Shown here one piece after another: positions 14,220-22,667 of a DNA stretch of 32,219 bases (positions within the stretch are counted from its first letter, which is position 1; each line of letters opens with the position of its first letter). Where the stretch lies: contig JANSYL010000018.1 in the NCBI GenBank assembly GCA_024742455.1, positions 1 through 32,219 of the forward strand, written 5' to 3'. The notes beneath the pieces were generated by a model. That model was given only the letters and a program-made list of their open reading frames with translations, ran no database searches and had not been told where the DNA came from. Made by a program: the position numbers and the translations under genes. The stretch is from Paracoccaceae bacterium (GTDB lineage Bacteria > Pseudomonadota > Alphaproteobacteria > Rhodobacterales > Rhodobacteraceae).

Positions 14220-15620
14220 ATGGCGGCCCGCGACCCGGCCTTCGATCTCGTCAGTCAAGACGCCCGCAGCGAATGGGTTCGCCTGCGCACCCTGCTGCTG
14301 CTGAGGTGGCTGGCGGTGCTCGGCCAGACCATCACCGTCGTCATCGCCAGTTTCTACCTCGGGCTCAGGGTGGAACTGGGCCTGTGCTTCCTGGCCATTG
14401 GGGCCAGCGTCATCTCGAACCTGATCGCGATGACGATCTTTCCCGAGAACCAGCGCCTCAGCGACCGCGACGCGATGCTGACGCTGCTGTTCGACCTGGC
14501 GCAGCTCAGCTTCCTGTTGTTTCTCACCGGCGGTCTCAACAACCCCTTCGCGCTGCTGATCCTGGCGCCGGTGACCATTTCGGCCACCGCCCTGACGATG
14601 CGGTCCACCGCCATCCTGGGCCTTCTGGCGGTGGTGATGATCACGCTTCTGGCGTTCTTCTACATCCCGCTGACCTCGGGAACGGGCAAGGTGCTGGAAC
14701 TCCCCGACCTCTTCGTGGTCGGCTTCTGGATCGCGATCACCATCGGCATCGTGTTCCTGTCGATCTATGCCCGGCGCGTTTCGTCCGAGACGCACCGGAT
14801 GAGCCAGGCCCTGCTGGCCACCCAAATGGCCCTGGCCCGCGAACAGAAACTGACCGATCTGGGCGGGGTCGTGGCCGCCGCCGCGCATGAGCTCGGCACG
14901 CCGCTGGCCACGATCAAGCTTGTCTCGACCGAACTGGCCGAGGAACTGGCCGACAGCCCCGACCTGGCCGAGGATGCGCGCCTGATCCGCGAACAGGCCG
15001 ACCGTTGCCGCGACATCCTGCGGTCGATGGGGCGGGCCGGAAAGGACGACCTGCACATGCGCTCGGCCCCGTTCGGCGCGGTCGTGCGCGAAGCGGCCGA
15101 ACCCCATCAGGACCGGGGCATCGCGGTGCATTTCGATTTCTCGCCCGATCCCGGCGAACCCGGCGGCCAGCCCATCGTCTGGCGCAAGCCCGAGATCATC
15201 CACGGTCTGCGCAACCTTGTGCAGAACGCGGTGGATTTCGCACATGGCGAGGTCTGGGTGGAAGGCTCCTGGGGCCTTGGCAAGATCCGCCTGCGCATCG
15301 TCGATGACGGCCCCGGCTTCCCGCCCGATCTGCTGGGTCGGCTGGGCGATCCGTTCCTGCGGCGGCGCAGCCGGGTCTCTGACAGCCAGCGCCCGGGCTA
15401 CGAGGGGATGGGCCTCGGCCTTTTCATCGCCAAGACGCTTCTGGAACGCTCCGGCGCCAAGGTGCGCTTTGACAATGCCACCGACCCGTTCCTCGTTGCC
15501 GCCGACACGTCGGGTCAGAGCGGCGCGGTGGCCGAGGTGGTCTGGCCGCATGCCAGCCTCGGCCTGCTGGAGGATGAAACCAACGCCCCGCTCGGTGACA
15601 ACCAACCGATCACCGCCTGA
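14220..15620 (+). CDS. regB: RegB/PrrB redox sensor histidine kinase
   Basis: A 466-residue membrane kinase. Six hydrophobic segments fill about residues 25-190, with the quinone-linked GGLNNPF near 104-110. The H-box AAAHELGTPLATIKLV has its histidine at about 223. The redox-active cysteine is at about 263 (DRCRDILRSMGRAGKDDLHM), followed by the HATPase domain (RNLVQNAVDFA, DDGPGFPP, GMGLGLFIAKTLLERSG). R. capsulatus RegB has these at His225 and Cys265, so the ATG at 14220 gives nearly matching numbering; a GTG seven codons upstream (14199) is less likely. RegB phosphorylates RegA unless oxidised by the quinone pool or the cysteine disulfide. Confidence 0.97.
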   Translation: MAARDPAFDLVSQDARSEWVRLRTLLLLRWLAVLGQTITVVIASFYLGLRVELGLCFLAIGASVISNLIAMTIFPENQRLSDRDAMLTLLFDLAQLSFLLFLTGGLNNPFALLILAPVTISATALTMRSTAILGLLAVVMITLLAFFYIPLTSGTGKVLELPDLFVVGFWIAITIGIVFLSIYARRVSSETHRMSQALLATQMALAREQKLTDLGGVVAAAAHELGTPLATIKLVSTELAEELADSPDLAEDARLIREQADRCRDILRSMGRAGKDDLHMRSAPFGAVVREAAEPHQDRGIAVHFDFSPDPGEPGGQPIVWRKPEIIHGLRNLVQNAVDFAHGEVWVEGSWGLGKIRLRIVDDGPGFPPDLLGRLGDPFLRRRSRVSDSQRPGYEGMGLGLFIAKTLLERSGAKVRFDNATDPFLVAADTSGQSGAVAEVVWPHASLGLLEDETNAPLGDNQPITA

Positions 15621-15633
15621 GCGGCGCGCAACC

Positions 15634-15648
15634 TTAACGAGAAATTAA
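15634..15648 (+). promoter_or_regulatory. perfect CtrA-type box upstream of the DivL-like gene
   Basis: TTAAC-gagaaa-TTAAC contains TTAA-N7-TTAA, the full CtrA recognition pattern, and also keeps the C after each TTAA. It lies 14 bases after the regB stop and 59 bases before the ATG of the PAS-protein gene, a normal distance for a CtrA-activated promoter. Confidence 0.7.
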
Positions 15649-15707
15649 CCAATCCTTTGCAAGCGTCCAGAGAGCCGCGGGACTGCGGCGCCGTCTGGGG
15701 ACACGTA

Positions 15708-17402
15708 ATGGATGTCGATATCGGCAGCGTTCTGCTGTTTGGGGCCGTAAGCCTGTGCTCGGCCTCGGTTGCGGTCCTGATCGGGGCGCGGATCGCCCGG
15801 TCCGGCGCCGGACCTGCCGGAACGCGCGCGGGCCCCATCGTCATCGACGCGCCGCATGTCTATGAATTCTCCGAAGGGTATCTGGTATCGCTGATCGATC
15901 CCGGGGATCCGTTTCTTGACCCCGGCACCGATCGCAGCCGGGCGATGGAAATCCTGTGTCATCTTCTGGGGGACCTGACCCCGGATTTTTCCACCGCGCT
16001 CGCCAATCTCGCGCAAAGGGGTGAGGCGTTTCTTCTGACCGCCCCGCTCGCGGCCGATGCCCTGTCGCTCGGCGGGCGGCGGGATGGCGACCGGCTGGTC
16101 CTGACGGTCGCGCCGCTCTGCGCTACCGCCGAACGCCGGACCGTTGATGCCGCGGCCCTTGCCGATCTGCATCGCGAGGCGGCGGAATTGCGCAAGGCGC
16201 TGGACCGCAGCGATACGCTGGCCTGGAAATCGGATACCTCCGGCGCGATCACCTGGTGCAACGCCGCCTATATCCGCGCGCTGGACCGCAGCACGGGTGC
16301 GTCGGGCGGGGCCGTCTGGCCGCTCTCTGCGCTGTTCGACGCCCCGCCGGATGCGCCGCTTGCCGCCGCCGACGACCATCGGGAACAGCTGTCCCTGCCC
16401 GATGGCGCCGCCGGGCCGTGGTACAGGCTGGAATCTGACCCCGAGCCGGATGGCGGACATCTGTGGCTCGCCTATAACATCGACCGCATCGTCGCCGCCG
16501 AACAGGCCCGGCAGAATGTCATCCAGACCCTGTCCAAGACCTTTGCCCATATGACCACGGGTCTTGCGGTTTTCGACCGCACCCGCCGGCTGGTGCTGTT
16601 CAACCCCGCGCTTTCGACGATCACGGCGCTTGATCCCATTCACCTGTCGGCCCGGCCCGGGCTGGGCGCATTTCTCGATGCGCTGCGCGAAAAGCGGCGC
16701 ATTCCGGAACCCAGGGATTACAAGACATGGCGCCGCGAGATGGAGGCGCTTGAACGCGATTCCGCTGCCGGGACCTACCAGCAGTTATGGAGTTTGCCGG
16801 ACGGGCAGACCCTGCGCGTGATCGGGCGCCCGCATCCCGATGGCGCGATGGCCCTGTTCTTCGAGGATATCTCGTCCGAGATGCAGTTGACCCGCACCTA
16901 CCGGGAACGGCTGACCCTGCTCGAGGCGGTCGTCGCCGCCGATCCGGCGGCGGTGATGGTGTTCGACCGGGATGGCAGGCTGGTGCTCAGCAACAACCGC
17001 CATGATGCGATCTGGCCGGGGGCGGGCCTCGGGCAGGCGCAGAGGCTGCAGGAAGCTGTCGATGGGTGGCGGGTCGCGATGCAGGGCGGGGCCGATCTGG
17101 ACGCGGTGATCGCCGCCGTGACAGATCCGCGATCGGGCCTGCCCTTCAAGGGCTGTGTCAGCGACGCCCATGGCCGCCGCGTTCACGTGGTCTGTCAGCG
17201 GATCGTGGCAGGGGCGCTCGAGGTGCGCCTTGCACCTGAGATGCCGGTTCGGGCGCCGACAGATCACCGCCGTTCGGCCCTCGACCTGGCCCGGCGTGCG
17301 GCTCTTGCGGATGCCGCACAGCGGGGCGACGGCGTCGCCCGGACCGCACCGCACCCGGCCCCTGCCGCGTCCCGGACGGCGGGCACCAAGATCACCCCGT
17401 AG
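15708..17402 (+). CDS. membrane-anchored PAS protein, DivL candidate without kinase domain
   Basis: A 564-residue protein. One membrane segment lies near the N-terminus (about 6-27), then a region without recognised motifs. At least two or three PAS-type domains follow (about 160-270, 275-395 and 400-500). Typical PAS_7 phrases are FAHMTTGLAVFDRTRRLVLFN and AVMVFDRDGRLVLSNN. No H-box or HATPase domain appears before the stop, and the tail after about 530 is low-complexity. The ATG at 15708 is chosen for GGGGA 7 bases upstream. In R. capsulatus a PAS protein called DivL feeds the CckA-ChpT-CtrA relay; the CtrA box in front of this gene and the PAS layout make that the leading idea, not a proof. 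Confidence 0.72.
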   Translation: MDVDIGSVLLFGAVSLCSASVAVLIGARIARSGAGPAGTRAGPIVIDAPHVYEFSEGYLVSLIDPGDPFLDPGTDRSRAMEILCHLLGDLTPDFSTALANLAQRGEAFLLTAPLAADALSLGGRRDGDRLVLTVAPLCATAERRTVDAAALADLHREAAELRKALDRSDTLAWKSDTSGAITWCNAAYIRALDRSTGASGGAVWPLSALFDAPPDAPLAAADDHREQLSLPDGAAGPWYRLESDPEPDGGHLWLAYNIDRIVAAEQARQNVIQTLSKTFAHMTTGLAVFDRTRRLVLFNPALSTITALDPIHLSARPGLGAFLDALREKRRIPEPRDYKTWRREMEALERDSAAGTYQQLWSLPDGQTLRVIGRPHPDGAMALFFEDISSEMQLTRTYRERLTLLEAVVAADPAAVMVFDRDGRLVLSNNRHDAIWPGAGLGQAQRLQEAVDGWRVAMQGGADLDAVIAAVTDPRSGLPFKGCVSDAHGRRVHVVCQRIVAGALEVRLAPEMPVRAPTDHRRSALDLARRAALADAAQRGDGVARTAPHPAPAASRTAGTKITP

Positions 17403-17459
17403 CGTCGCCGCCGCTGCTTTTGGGTGCGCGGCGCGTGGCTTTGGGGTAGGGATCGGGGG

Positions 17460-17987
17460 ATGTCGACCCAACCCCGCACGCATGACCGCCCAGATGCCGG
17501 TGCCATGCCTCTCGCCGATCTGATCCTGCCGGACCCGGCCGCCACCGATGCGCTGGCCGCGCGCCTTGCGGCGCGGCTCCGCCCCGGCGATAGCGTCTGG
17601 CTTGAGGGCGATCTCGGCGCGGGCAAGACCCATCTCGCGCGCGCGCTGATCCGGTCCTGCCTCGGGGCCGGTGGCGACCGGGCGGACATCCCGTCGCCCA
17701 CCTACACATTGGTCCAGACCTATGACACACCGCAGGGCGAGATCTGGCATGCCGACCTCTACCGGCTCTCCGATCCGCAGGAGATCGTTGAACTGGGCCT
17801 GCTCGACGCCCTCGAAACCGCGATCTGCCTTGTCGAATGGCCCGACCGGGGCGCGCTGCCGGCCACCGGGCGCATCCTCCGGCTGGGGCTTGCGCGTCTG
17901 CCCGACCGGCCCGAGGCGCGCCGCCTGATCGCAACCGCCCCCTCCGATACCGGGCTCGCTGCCCGTCTGCAGGGGGTCTGGACATGA
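17460..17987 (+). CDS. tsaE: tRNA t6A ATPase TsaE
   Basis: A 175-residue protein with the TsaE core. The P-loop GDLGAGKTHLAR (about residues 50-61) is followed by the family motif SPTYTLVQTYD and a later HADLYRL. The aspartate/glutamate pair in GLLDALE and the VEWPDRG near the end also match. TsaE is the ATPase that resets the TsaB-TsaD complex during threonylcarbamoylation of tRNA A37. tsaD is elsewhere in this window. The start at 17460 leaves a 15-residue extension before MPLADL; an internal ATG at 17505 is possible. Its stop overlaps the amgK start (ATGA). Confidence 0.93.
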   Translation: MSTQPRTHDRPDAGAMPLADLILPDPAATDALAARLAARLRPGDSVWLEGDLGAGKTHLARALIRSCLGAGGDRADIPSPTYTLVQTYDTPQGEIWHADLYRLSDPQEIVELGLLDALETAICLVEWPDRGALPATGRILRLGLARLPDRPEARRLIATAPSDTGLAARLQGVWT

Positions 17988-18970
17988 CCGGCACCGACAG
18001 CCGTATCGCCGCCTTCCTTGAGGCCGAGGCCCCCGACTGGACCGGAGCGCGGCGCGCGCCCCTGCATCCGGATGCCTCGGCCCGCCGCTATCACCGCCTG
18101 ACCCGGCCCGACGGGGCCAGCGTGATCCTGATGGATGCCGCGACCGAGCCGCCGAAGACCCTTGCCCGGTTTCTCACCGTCGCGCGGTTCCTGTCCGAGG
18201 CGGGCCTCTCGGCCCCGTCGGTCCTTGCCGCCGACCCCGCCCGGGGCTTTGCCCTGATCGAGGATTTCGGCACCCTCTCGCTGGCCGATCTTCACCGCAC
18301 CGACCCGGCCCGCGCGCGCATCGCCTTCGGCGAGGTCGAAGCGCTGCTCGACCGGCTCGCCTGCACGCCCGTGCCCGACTGGGCAGCGCGGCCCGACCCG
18401 GCGATGCAGGCCGATATGGCCACGCTGACCTTCGACCGGCTGCAGCTGCCACCCGACCGGGCTGCCGCCGCCCGCACCGTCCTGGCCGGGGCGCTCGCCC
18501 GCCATGCGCCCGGTGCGCCCGTGCTTGCGATGCGCGATGTCCATGCCGACAACCTGATTTGGCTGGCCCATCGTCACGGCTTGGCCCGGGTCGGGCTTCT
18601 GGATTTCCAGGACGCCGTCGCCCTGCCCGCGGGCTACGATCTCGCCTCGCTCGTCGATGACCCCCGCCGCGTCATCGCCCCGGACTGGCGCGCCGCGCTG
18701 ATCGCCACCGCCGCCGAGCGCGCCGGGGTGCCCCATGCCGCCATGACCACCCGGATCAACACGCTTTCGCTGCTGCGCAACCTGCGCATCCTTGGCATCT
18801 TCCACCGGCTCGCCAACGATGCGGGCAAACCCGCCTATGCCCGGTTCCTGCCCCGGGTCGCGGTCCTGTTGCGGCGGGCGGCGGCTGACCCCGACCTGGC
18901 CGGGCTTGCCCCCGTGGTCGAGGATACGATGACCCGCGCATCGGCCTGGATCGGGGCACCGGCGGCATGA
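17984..18970 (+). CDS. amgK: N-acetylmuramate/N-acetylglucosamine 1-kinase (AmgK-type phosphotransferase)
   Basis: A 328-residue protein of the aminoglycoside-phosphotransferase fold (COG3178). It has the ATP-binding lobe (YHRLTRPDGASVILMD), the hinge region LIEDFGTLSLADL, and the catalytic MRDVHADNLIWL (His187, Asp189, Asn190). The metal-binding LLDFQDA has Asp207. AmgK phosphorylates MurNAc (and GlcNAc) at the anomeric carbon in cell-wall recycling, and the next gene encodes the matching uridylyltransferase. The assignment rests on that pairing and on COG3178 membership. Its start overlaps the tsaE stop and its stop overlaps the murU start, both as ATGA. Confidence 0.86.
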   Translation: MTGTDSRIAAFLEAEAPDWTGARRAPLHPDASARRYHRLTRPDGASVILMDAATEPPKTLARFLTVARFLSEAGLSAPSVLAADPARGFALIEDFGTLSLADLHRTDPARARIAFGEVEALLDRLACTPVPDWAARPDPAMQADMATLTFDRLQLPPDRAAAARTVLAGALARHAPGAPVLAMRDVHADNLIWLAHRHGLARVGLLDFQDAVALPAGYDLASLVDDPRRVIAPDWRAALIATAAERAGVPHAAMTTRINTLSLLRNLRILGIFHRLANDAGKPAYARFLPRVAVLLRRAAADPDLAGLAPVVEDTMTRASAWIGAPAA

Positions 18971-19662
18971 CGGCGCGGCGCGCGGCGATGGTTCTGGCGG
19001 CGGGCTTCGGCACCCGCATGGGCGCGCTGACGCGCGACCGCCCCAAACCCCTGATAGAGGTGGCGGGCCGCCCCCTGATCGCCCATGCCATCGCGGCGGC
19101 GGGCACCGGCGATCCCATCGTGGTCAACGGCCATTACCGCGCCGATGCCCTGCGCGATCACCTGGACCGGCATCACCCCGGCGTCCGGTTCTCGCTGGAA
19201 CAGCCCCGAATCCTCGATTCCGGTGGCGCGGTGAAACAGGCCCTGCCCCTGCTCGGTCGCGACCCGATCCTGACGCTGAACGCCGATGCCGTCTGGCGCG
19301 GACCGGTCCCGCACGAGGTGCTTGATGCGGCCTGGCGCCCTGAGCGCATGGCGGCCCTTCTGCTCCTGGTCCCGCGTGACCGGGCCACGGGCCGCATCGG
19401 CGGCGGCGATTTCGCGATGACCCCCGACCACCGCCTGACCTGGGACCGGGGCACGACCTCCTGGGTCTATACCGGGGCCCAGATCCTCGACACCCGTGCC
19501 ATCGCCGCCCGGCCCGACCGGGTGTTTTCCCTCCGCGACATCTGGCAGCACGCGATGGGGGAAGGGCAGCTTTACGGCTGCGTCTATCCCGGCGCCTGGG
19601 CCGATGTCGGCCACCCCGAAGGCATCGTCGAGGCCGAGGCGATGTTGAACGAGGCCGCCTGA
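18967..19662 (+). CDS. murU: MurNAc-1-phosphate uridylyltransferase
   Basis: A 231-residue sugar-nucleotide transferase of the GlmU/RmlA type. The N-terminal signature is VLAAGFGTRMGALTRDRPKPLIEVAGRPLI (residues about 10-39, shown by its ends), then LTLNADAVWRG, the metal-binding aspartate region, and ADVGHPEGI. In bacteria that recycle peptidoglycan by the AmgK-MurU route, MurU converts MurNAc-1-P to UDP-MurNAc, bypassing de novo MurA/MurB. That route confers some fosfomycin tolerance where studied. It lacks the C-terminal acyltransferase domain of GlmU. Coupled to amgK by ATGA and to addB by TGATG. Confidence 0.88.
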   Translation: MTARRAAMVLAAGFGTRMGALTRDRPKPLIEVAGRPLIAHAIAAAGTGDPIVVNGHYRADALRDHLDRHHPGVRFSLEQPRILDSGGAVKQALPLLGRDPILTLNADAVWRGPVPHEVLDAAWRPERMAALLLLVPRDRATGRIGGGDFAMTPDHRLTWDRGTTSWVYTGAQILDTRAIAARPDRVFSLRDIWQHAMGEGQLYGCVYPGAWADVGHPEGIVEAEAMLNEAA

Positions 19663-22600
19663 TGTTCGACCCGTCCGCCATACCCCGCGTCTTCGCCACA
19701 CCGGTGGGCCGCGATTTCTGCGCCGACCTGATCGCGGGCCTTGAGCGGCGGATGACGGGCGCACCACCCGAGGCCTGGGCCCGGGTGCAGATCCTTGTGG
19801 CCAATGGCCGGATGCTGCGCCGGCTGCAGGCGCTGTTCGCCGCCTCGGGCCCGCGCCTGATGCCCCGTCTCCGGACCGTGCAATCCCTAGGCGCTGACCC
19901 GATCATCGCTGACCTGCCCGCGGCCCTTCCGCCGCTCGACCTGCGGCTGGACCTTGCCGCACTGGTCGCCCGCCTCATGGACACACAGCCCGACCTGGCC
20001 CCGCGTGCCGCGCTTTATGACCTGTCCGACAGCCTTGCCGACCTGATGGGCGAGATGTTCGAGGAAGGTGTCACCCCCGCCGCGCTGGCGGCGCTGGATG
20101 TGTCGCAACATGCCGCCCACTGGCAGCGGTCGCAGGCCTTCCTGACCGCGATCTCGGGATATTTCGAAACCGAAAGCCGCCTGACGGTGCAGGCCCGCCA
20201 GGCTCAGGTCGTCGATGCCCTGATCGCGCGCTGGCGTGCCGATCCGCCCGCCGATCCGATCCTCGTGGCTGGCTCGACCGGATCGAGGGGTGCGACGGCG
20301 CGGCTGATGGCGGCGGTGGCGGGCCTGCCGCAGGGCGCGGTCATTCTGCCGGGGCTCGACCGTGATATGCCGCAGGCCATCTGGACCGACCTGCTGGAGC
20401 GCAGGCGCACCGGGCTGGCCGGCGAAGATCATCCGCAATACCGGCTGGCGCGGTTCATGGCCGCGCAGGGGCTGACGGCGGGGGATGTCGCGGACTGGGA
20501 ACCCGGGCAGCGTCCCCTGCGCGCCCGCAGCGCCGCGGTTTCGCTGGCCCTGCGGCCCGCCCCGGTGACCGACCAGTGGCGTGAGGAAGGGCCGCGCCTG
20601 ACCGATCTGACCGAAGGGTTTGCAAAGGTGTCTCTGGTTGAGGCGCCGACCCCCACGGTCGAGGCCGGTGCCATCGCCCTGCGCCTGCGCCAGGCGGCCC
20701 GCGAGGGCCAGCGCGCCGCGCTTATCGCGGCGGATGCGCGGCTGGTGCGCATGGTCATCGCCGCCCTCGACCGCTGGGGCATCCTGCCCGATGTGAGCGC
20801 CGGTGAGCCGCTGTTGCAGACGGTGCGGGGGCGGTTTTTCGGCCTTGTCGCGCAGGCGCTGACCGAACCGGTCTCGCCCGAGCGGCTGGTCGCACTGTTG
20901 CAGCACCCCACATGTCATGGCGGCCCCGGGCGCGGGCGACATCTGCTGCGCAGCCGCGACCTGGAACTGGGGCTTCTCAGGACCGGCCTCGGCATGCCCG
21001 GTGCCGGCGAGATCCGCGCCTGGGCTGCCACGCGTGACCGGGACCCGTCCGCGCCTGCCTGGGCCGATTGGCTGCTGGGCAGTGTGCTGGCCACCCGGCA
21101 TCAGGTGCCGCGATCCTTCGCCGAATGGGCGGAGGCGCATGTGACGCTGGCCGAGACGCTGGCGGCGGGGTCCGGGGATGACGATGATGATGGGGTTGGC
21201 GACGCTTCGGGGGGCGGACAGTTTGCGCTTTACAGCGAAGACGACGGCGCCGCGCTGGCCGATCTGGTGGCCGAAATGCGGTCTGCGGCCTCCGCGGGGG
21301 CGCCGCTCACGGCCTCCGAATACCGTGACATGGTTCTGGCGCTCGCCGAAGACCGCACCGCACGGCACAGCCTGCGCCCCCGCGCCGACATCCTGATCTG
21401 GGGCACGCAGGAGGCGCGGGTACAGGGTGCCGACCTGATGATCCTGTCCGGCCTGAACGAAGGCACATGGCCCGCCGCACCGGCGCCCGATCCCTGGCTC
21501 AACCGCGATATGCGCGACAGCGCGGGCCTGCGCCTGCCCGACCGGTCGACGGGCCTGGCCGGGCATGATTTCCAGCAGGCGATGGGCGCGCCCGAGGTCT
21601 GGATGACCCGCGCCCTGCGCGATGATGAAACCAATACCGTGCCCGCGCGCTGGCTGAACCGGCTGACGAACCTGTTGCGCGGATCGGGGCCCGAGGCGGC
21701 GCAGACCCTGCAGGATATGCGCGCGCGGGGCGCCACCTATGTCGCCTGGGCGCAGACCCTGTCACGTCCAGACCCCGGGGCTGCGCCCCGGCGTGCCCCG
21801 CGTCCCGCACCCTGTCCGCCGCTGGCGGCACGTCCCACCCGGTTGTCGGTGACGCAGATCGAGACGCTGGTTCGCGATCCCTACGCGATCTATGCCCGCC
21901 TCGTGCTCGGGCTGCGCCCGCTTGACCCGTTGCGCGCCGAACCCGATGCCGCCCTGCGCGGCACCGCGCTGCATGCCGTCATGGAACGCTTTGCCAGAGC
22001 AACATGGGACGGCCTGCCCGATCCCGACACCGCCCATGCCCTGTTCCTGTCCACCGTCGATGAGGTGCTGGACGAGGCCGCGCCATGGCCCGCCAACCGT
22101 CGCCTGTGGCGGGCGCGCTTTGTCCGCGTGGCGCCGTGGTTTCTCGAGACCGAGCGCGCGCGCCGCGCCCGGGGCAGGCTCGCAGCGGTTGAGGAACGCG
22201 GCACATGGCAGGTGCCAGGCCTGCCTATGACGATCTCGGCCAAGGCCGACCGGATCGACCTGCGCACCGACGGGCGTATCGCGATCTATGACTACAAGTC
22301 CGGCAAGCCGCCCAGCGAAGAACAGGAACGCCAGTTCAACCAGCAGCTCTGGCTCGAGGCGATCATGGCCGCCGATGGCGCCTTTGCCGGTCTGGGCCCG
22401 GCCGAAACCGCCGAGATCGCCTATATCGGGCTCGGCGCGACGCCCGAGGAAAGGCCGCAATATCCTGCGCCCGACGCGCTGGCCGACATTCTCCGCAGGC
22501 TCCGCGACAGGCTCGAACATCATTTCGATCCGGGCACCGGCTTTCCGTCGCGGCGTTCGGTGCAGGACACCCGCTGGTCGGGCGATTACGACCAGCTGGC

Positions 22601-22667
22601 CCGGTTCGGCGAATGGGACGATACCGACACCCCGGTGCTGATCCCGGTCGGGGAGGCGGAGCCATGA
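19662..22667 (+). CDS. addB: AddB subunit of the AddAB double-strand-break repair nuclease
   Basis: A 1001-residue protein of the alphaproteobacterial AddB type. The helicase-like N-terminal part is degenerate and has no Walker A; the C-terminal PD-(D/E)XK nuclease motif is ISAKADRIDL...YDYKSG (about residues 857-882). With AddA it resects double-strand DNA ends and loads RecA. In AddB proteins with an iron-sulfur staple, cysteines flank the nuclease; here the last roughly 270 residues contain none, so the staple is absent. Overlaps with murU (TGATG) and addA (ATGA) place it inside one operon. Confidence 0.95.
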   Translation: MFDPSAIPRVFATPVGRDFCADLIAGLERRMTGAPPEAWARVQILVANGRMLRRLQALFAASGPRLMPRLRTVQSLGADPIIADLPAALPPLDLRLDLAALVARLMDTQPDLAPRAALYDLSDSLADLMGEMFEEGVTPAALAALDVSQHAAHWQRSQAFLTAISGYFETESRLTVQARQAQVVDALIARWRADPPADPILVAGSTGSRGATARLMAAVAGLPQGAVILPGLDRDMPQAIWTDLLERRRTGLAGEDHPQYRLARFMAAQGLTAGDVADWEPGQRPLRARSAAVSLALRPAPVTDQWREEGPRLTDLTEGFAKVSLVEAPTPTVEAGAIALRLRQAAREGQRAALIAADARLVRMVIAALDRWGILPDVSAGEPLLQTVRGRFFGLVAQALTEPVSPERLVALLQHPTCHGGPGRGRHLLRSRDLELGLLRTGLGMPGAGEIRAWAATRDRDPSAPAWADWLLGSVLATRHQVPRSFAEWAEAHVTLAETLAAGSGDDDDDGVGDASGGGQFALYSEDDGAALADLVAEMRSAASAGAPLTASEYRDMVLALAEDRTARHSLRPRADILIWGTQEARVQGADLMILSGLNEGTWPAAPAPDPWLNRDMRDSAGLRLPDRSTGLAGHDFQQAMGAPEVWMTRALRDDETNTVPARWLNRLTNLLRGSGPEAAQTLQDMRARGATYVAWAQTLSRPDPGAAPRRAPRPAPCPPLAARPTRLSVTQIETLVRDPYAIYARLVLGLRPLDPLRAEPDAALRGTALHAVMERFARATWDGLPDPDTAHALFLSTVDEVLDEAAPWPANRRLWRARFVRVAPWFLETERARRARGRLAAVEERGTWQVPGLPMTISAKADRIDLRTDGRIAIYDYKSGKPPSEEQERQFNQQLWLEAIMAADGAFAGLGPAETAEIAYIGLGATPEERPQYPAPDALADILRRLRDRLEHHFDPGTGFPSRRSVQDTRWSGDYDQLARFGEWDDTDTPVLIPVGEAEP

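Noticed and set aside
19662-22667. Working helicase in AddB
   Set aside because: No Walker A motif is visible, so the helicase-like part is probably structural.
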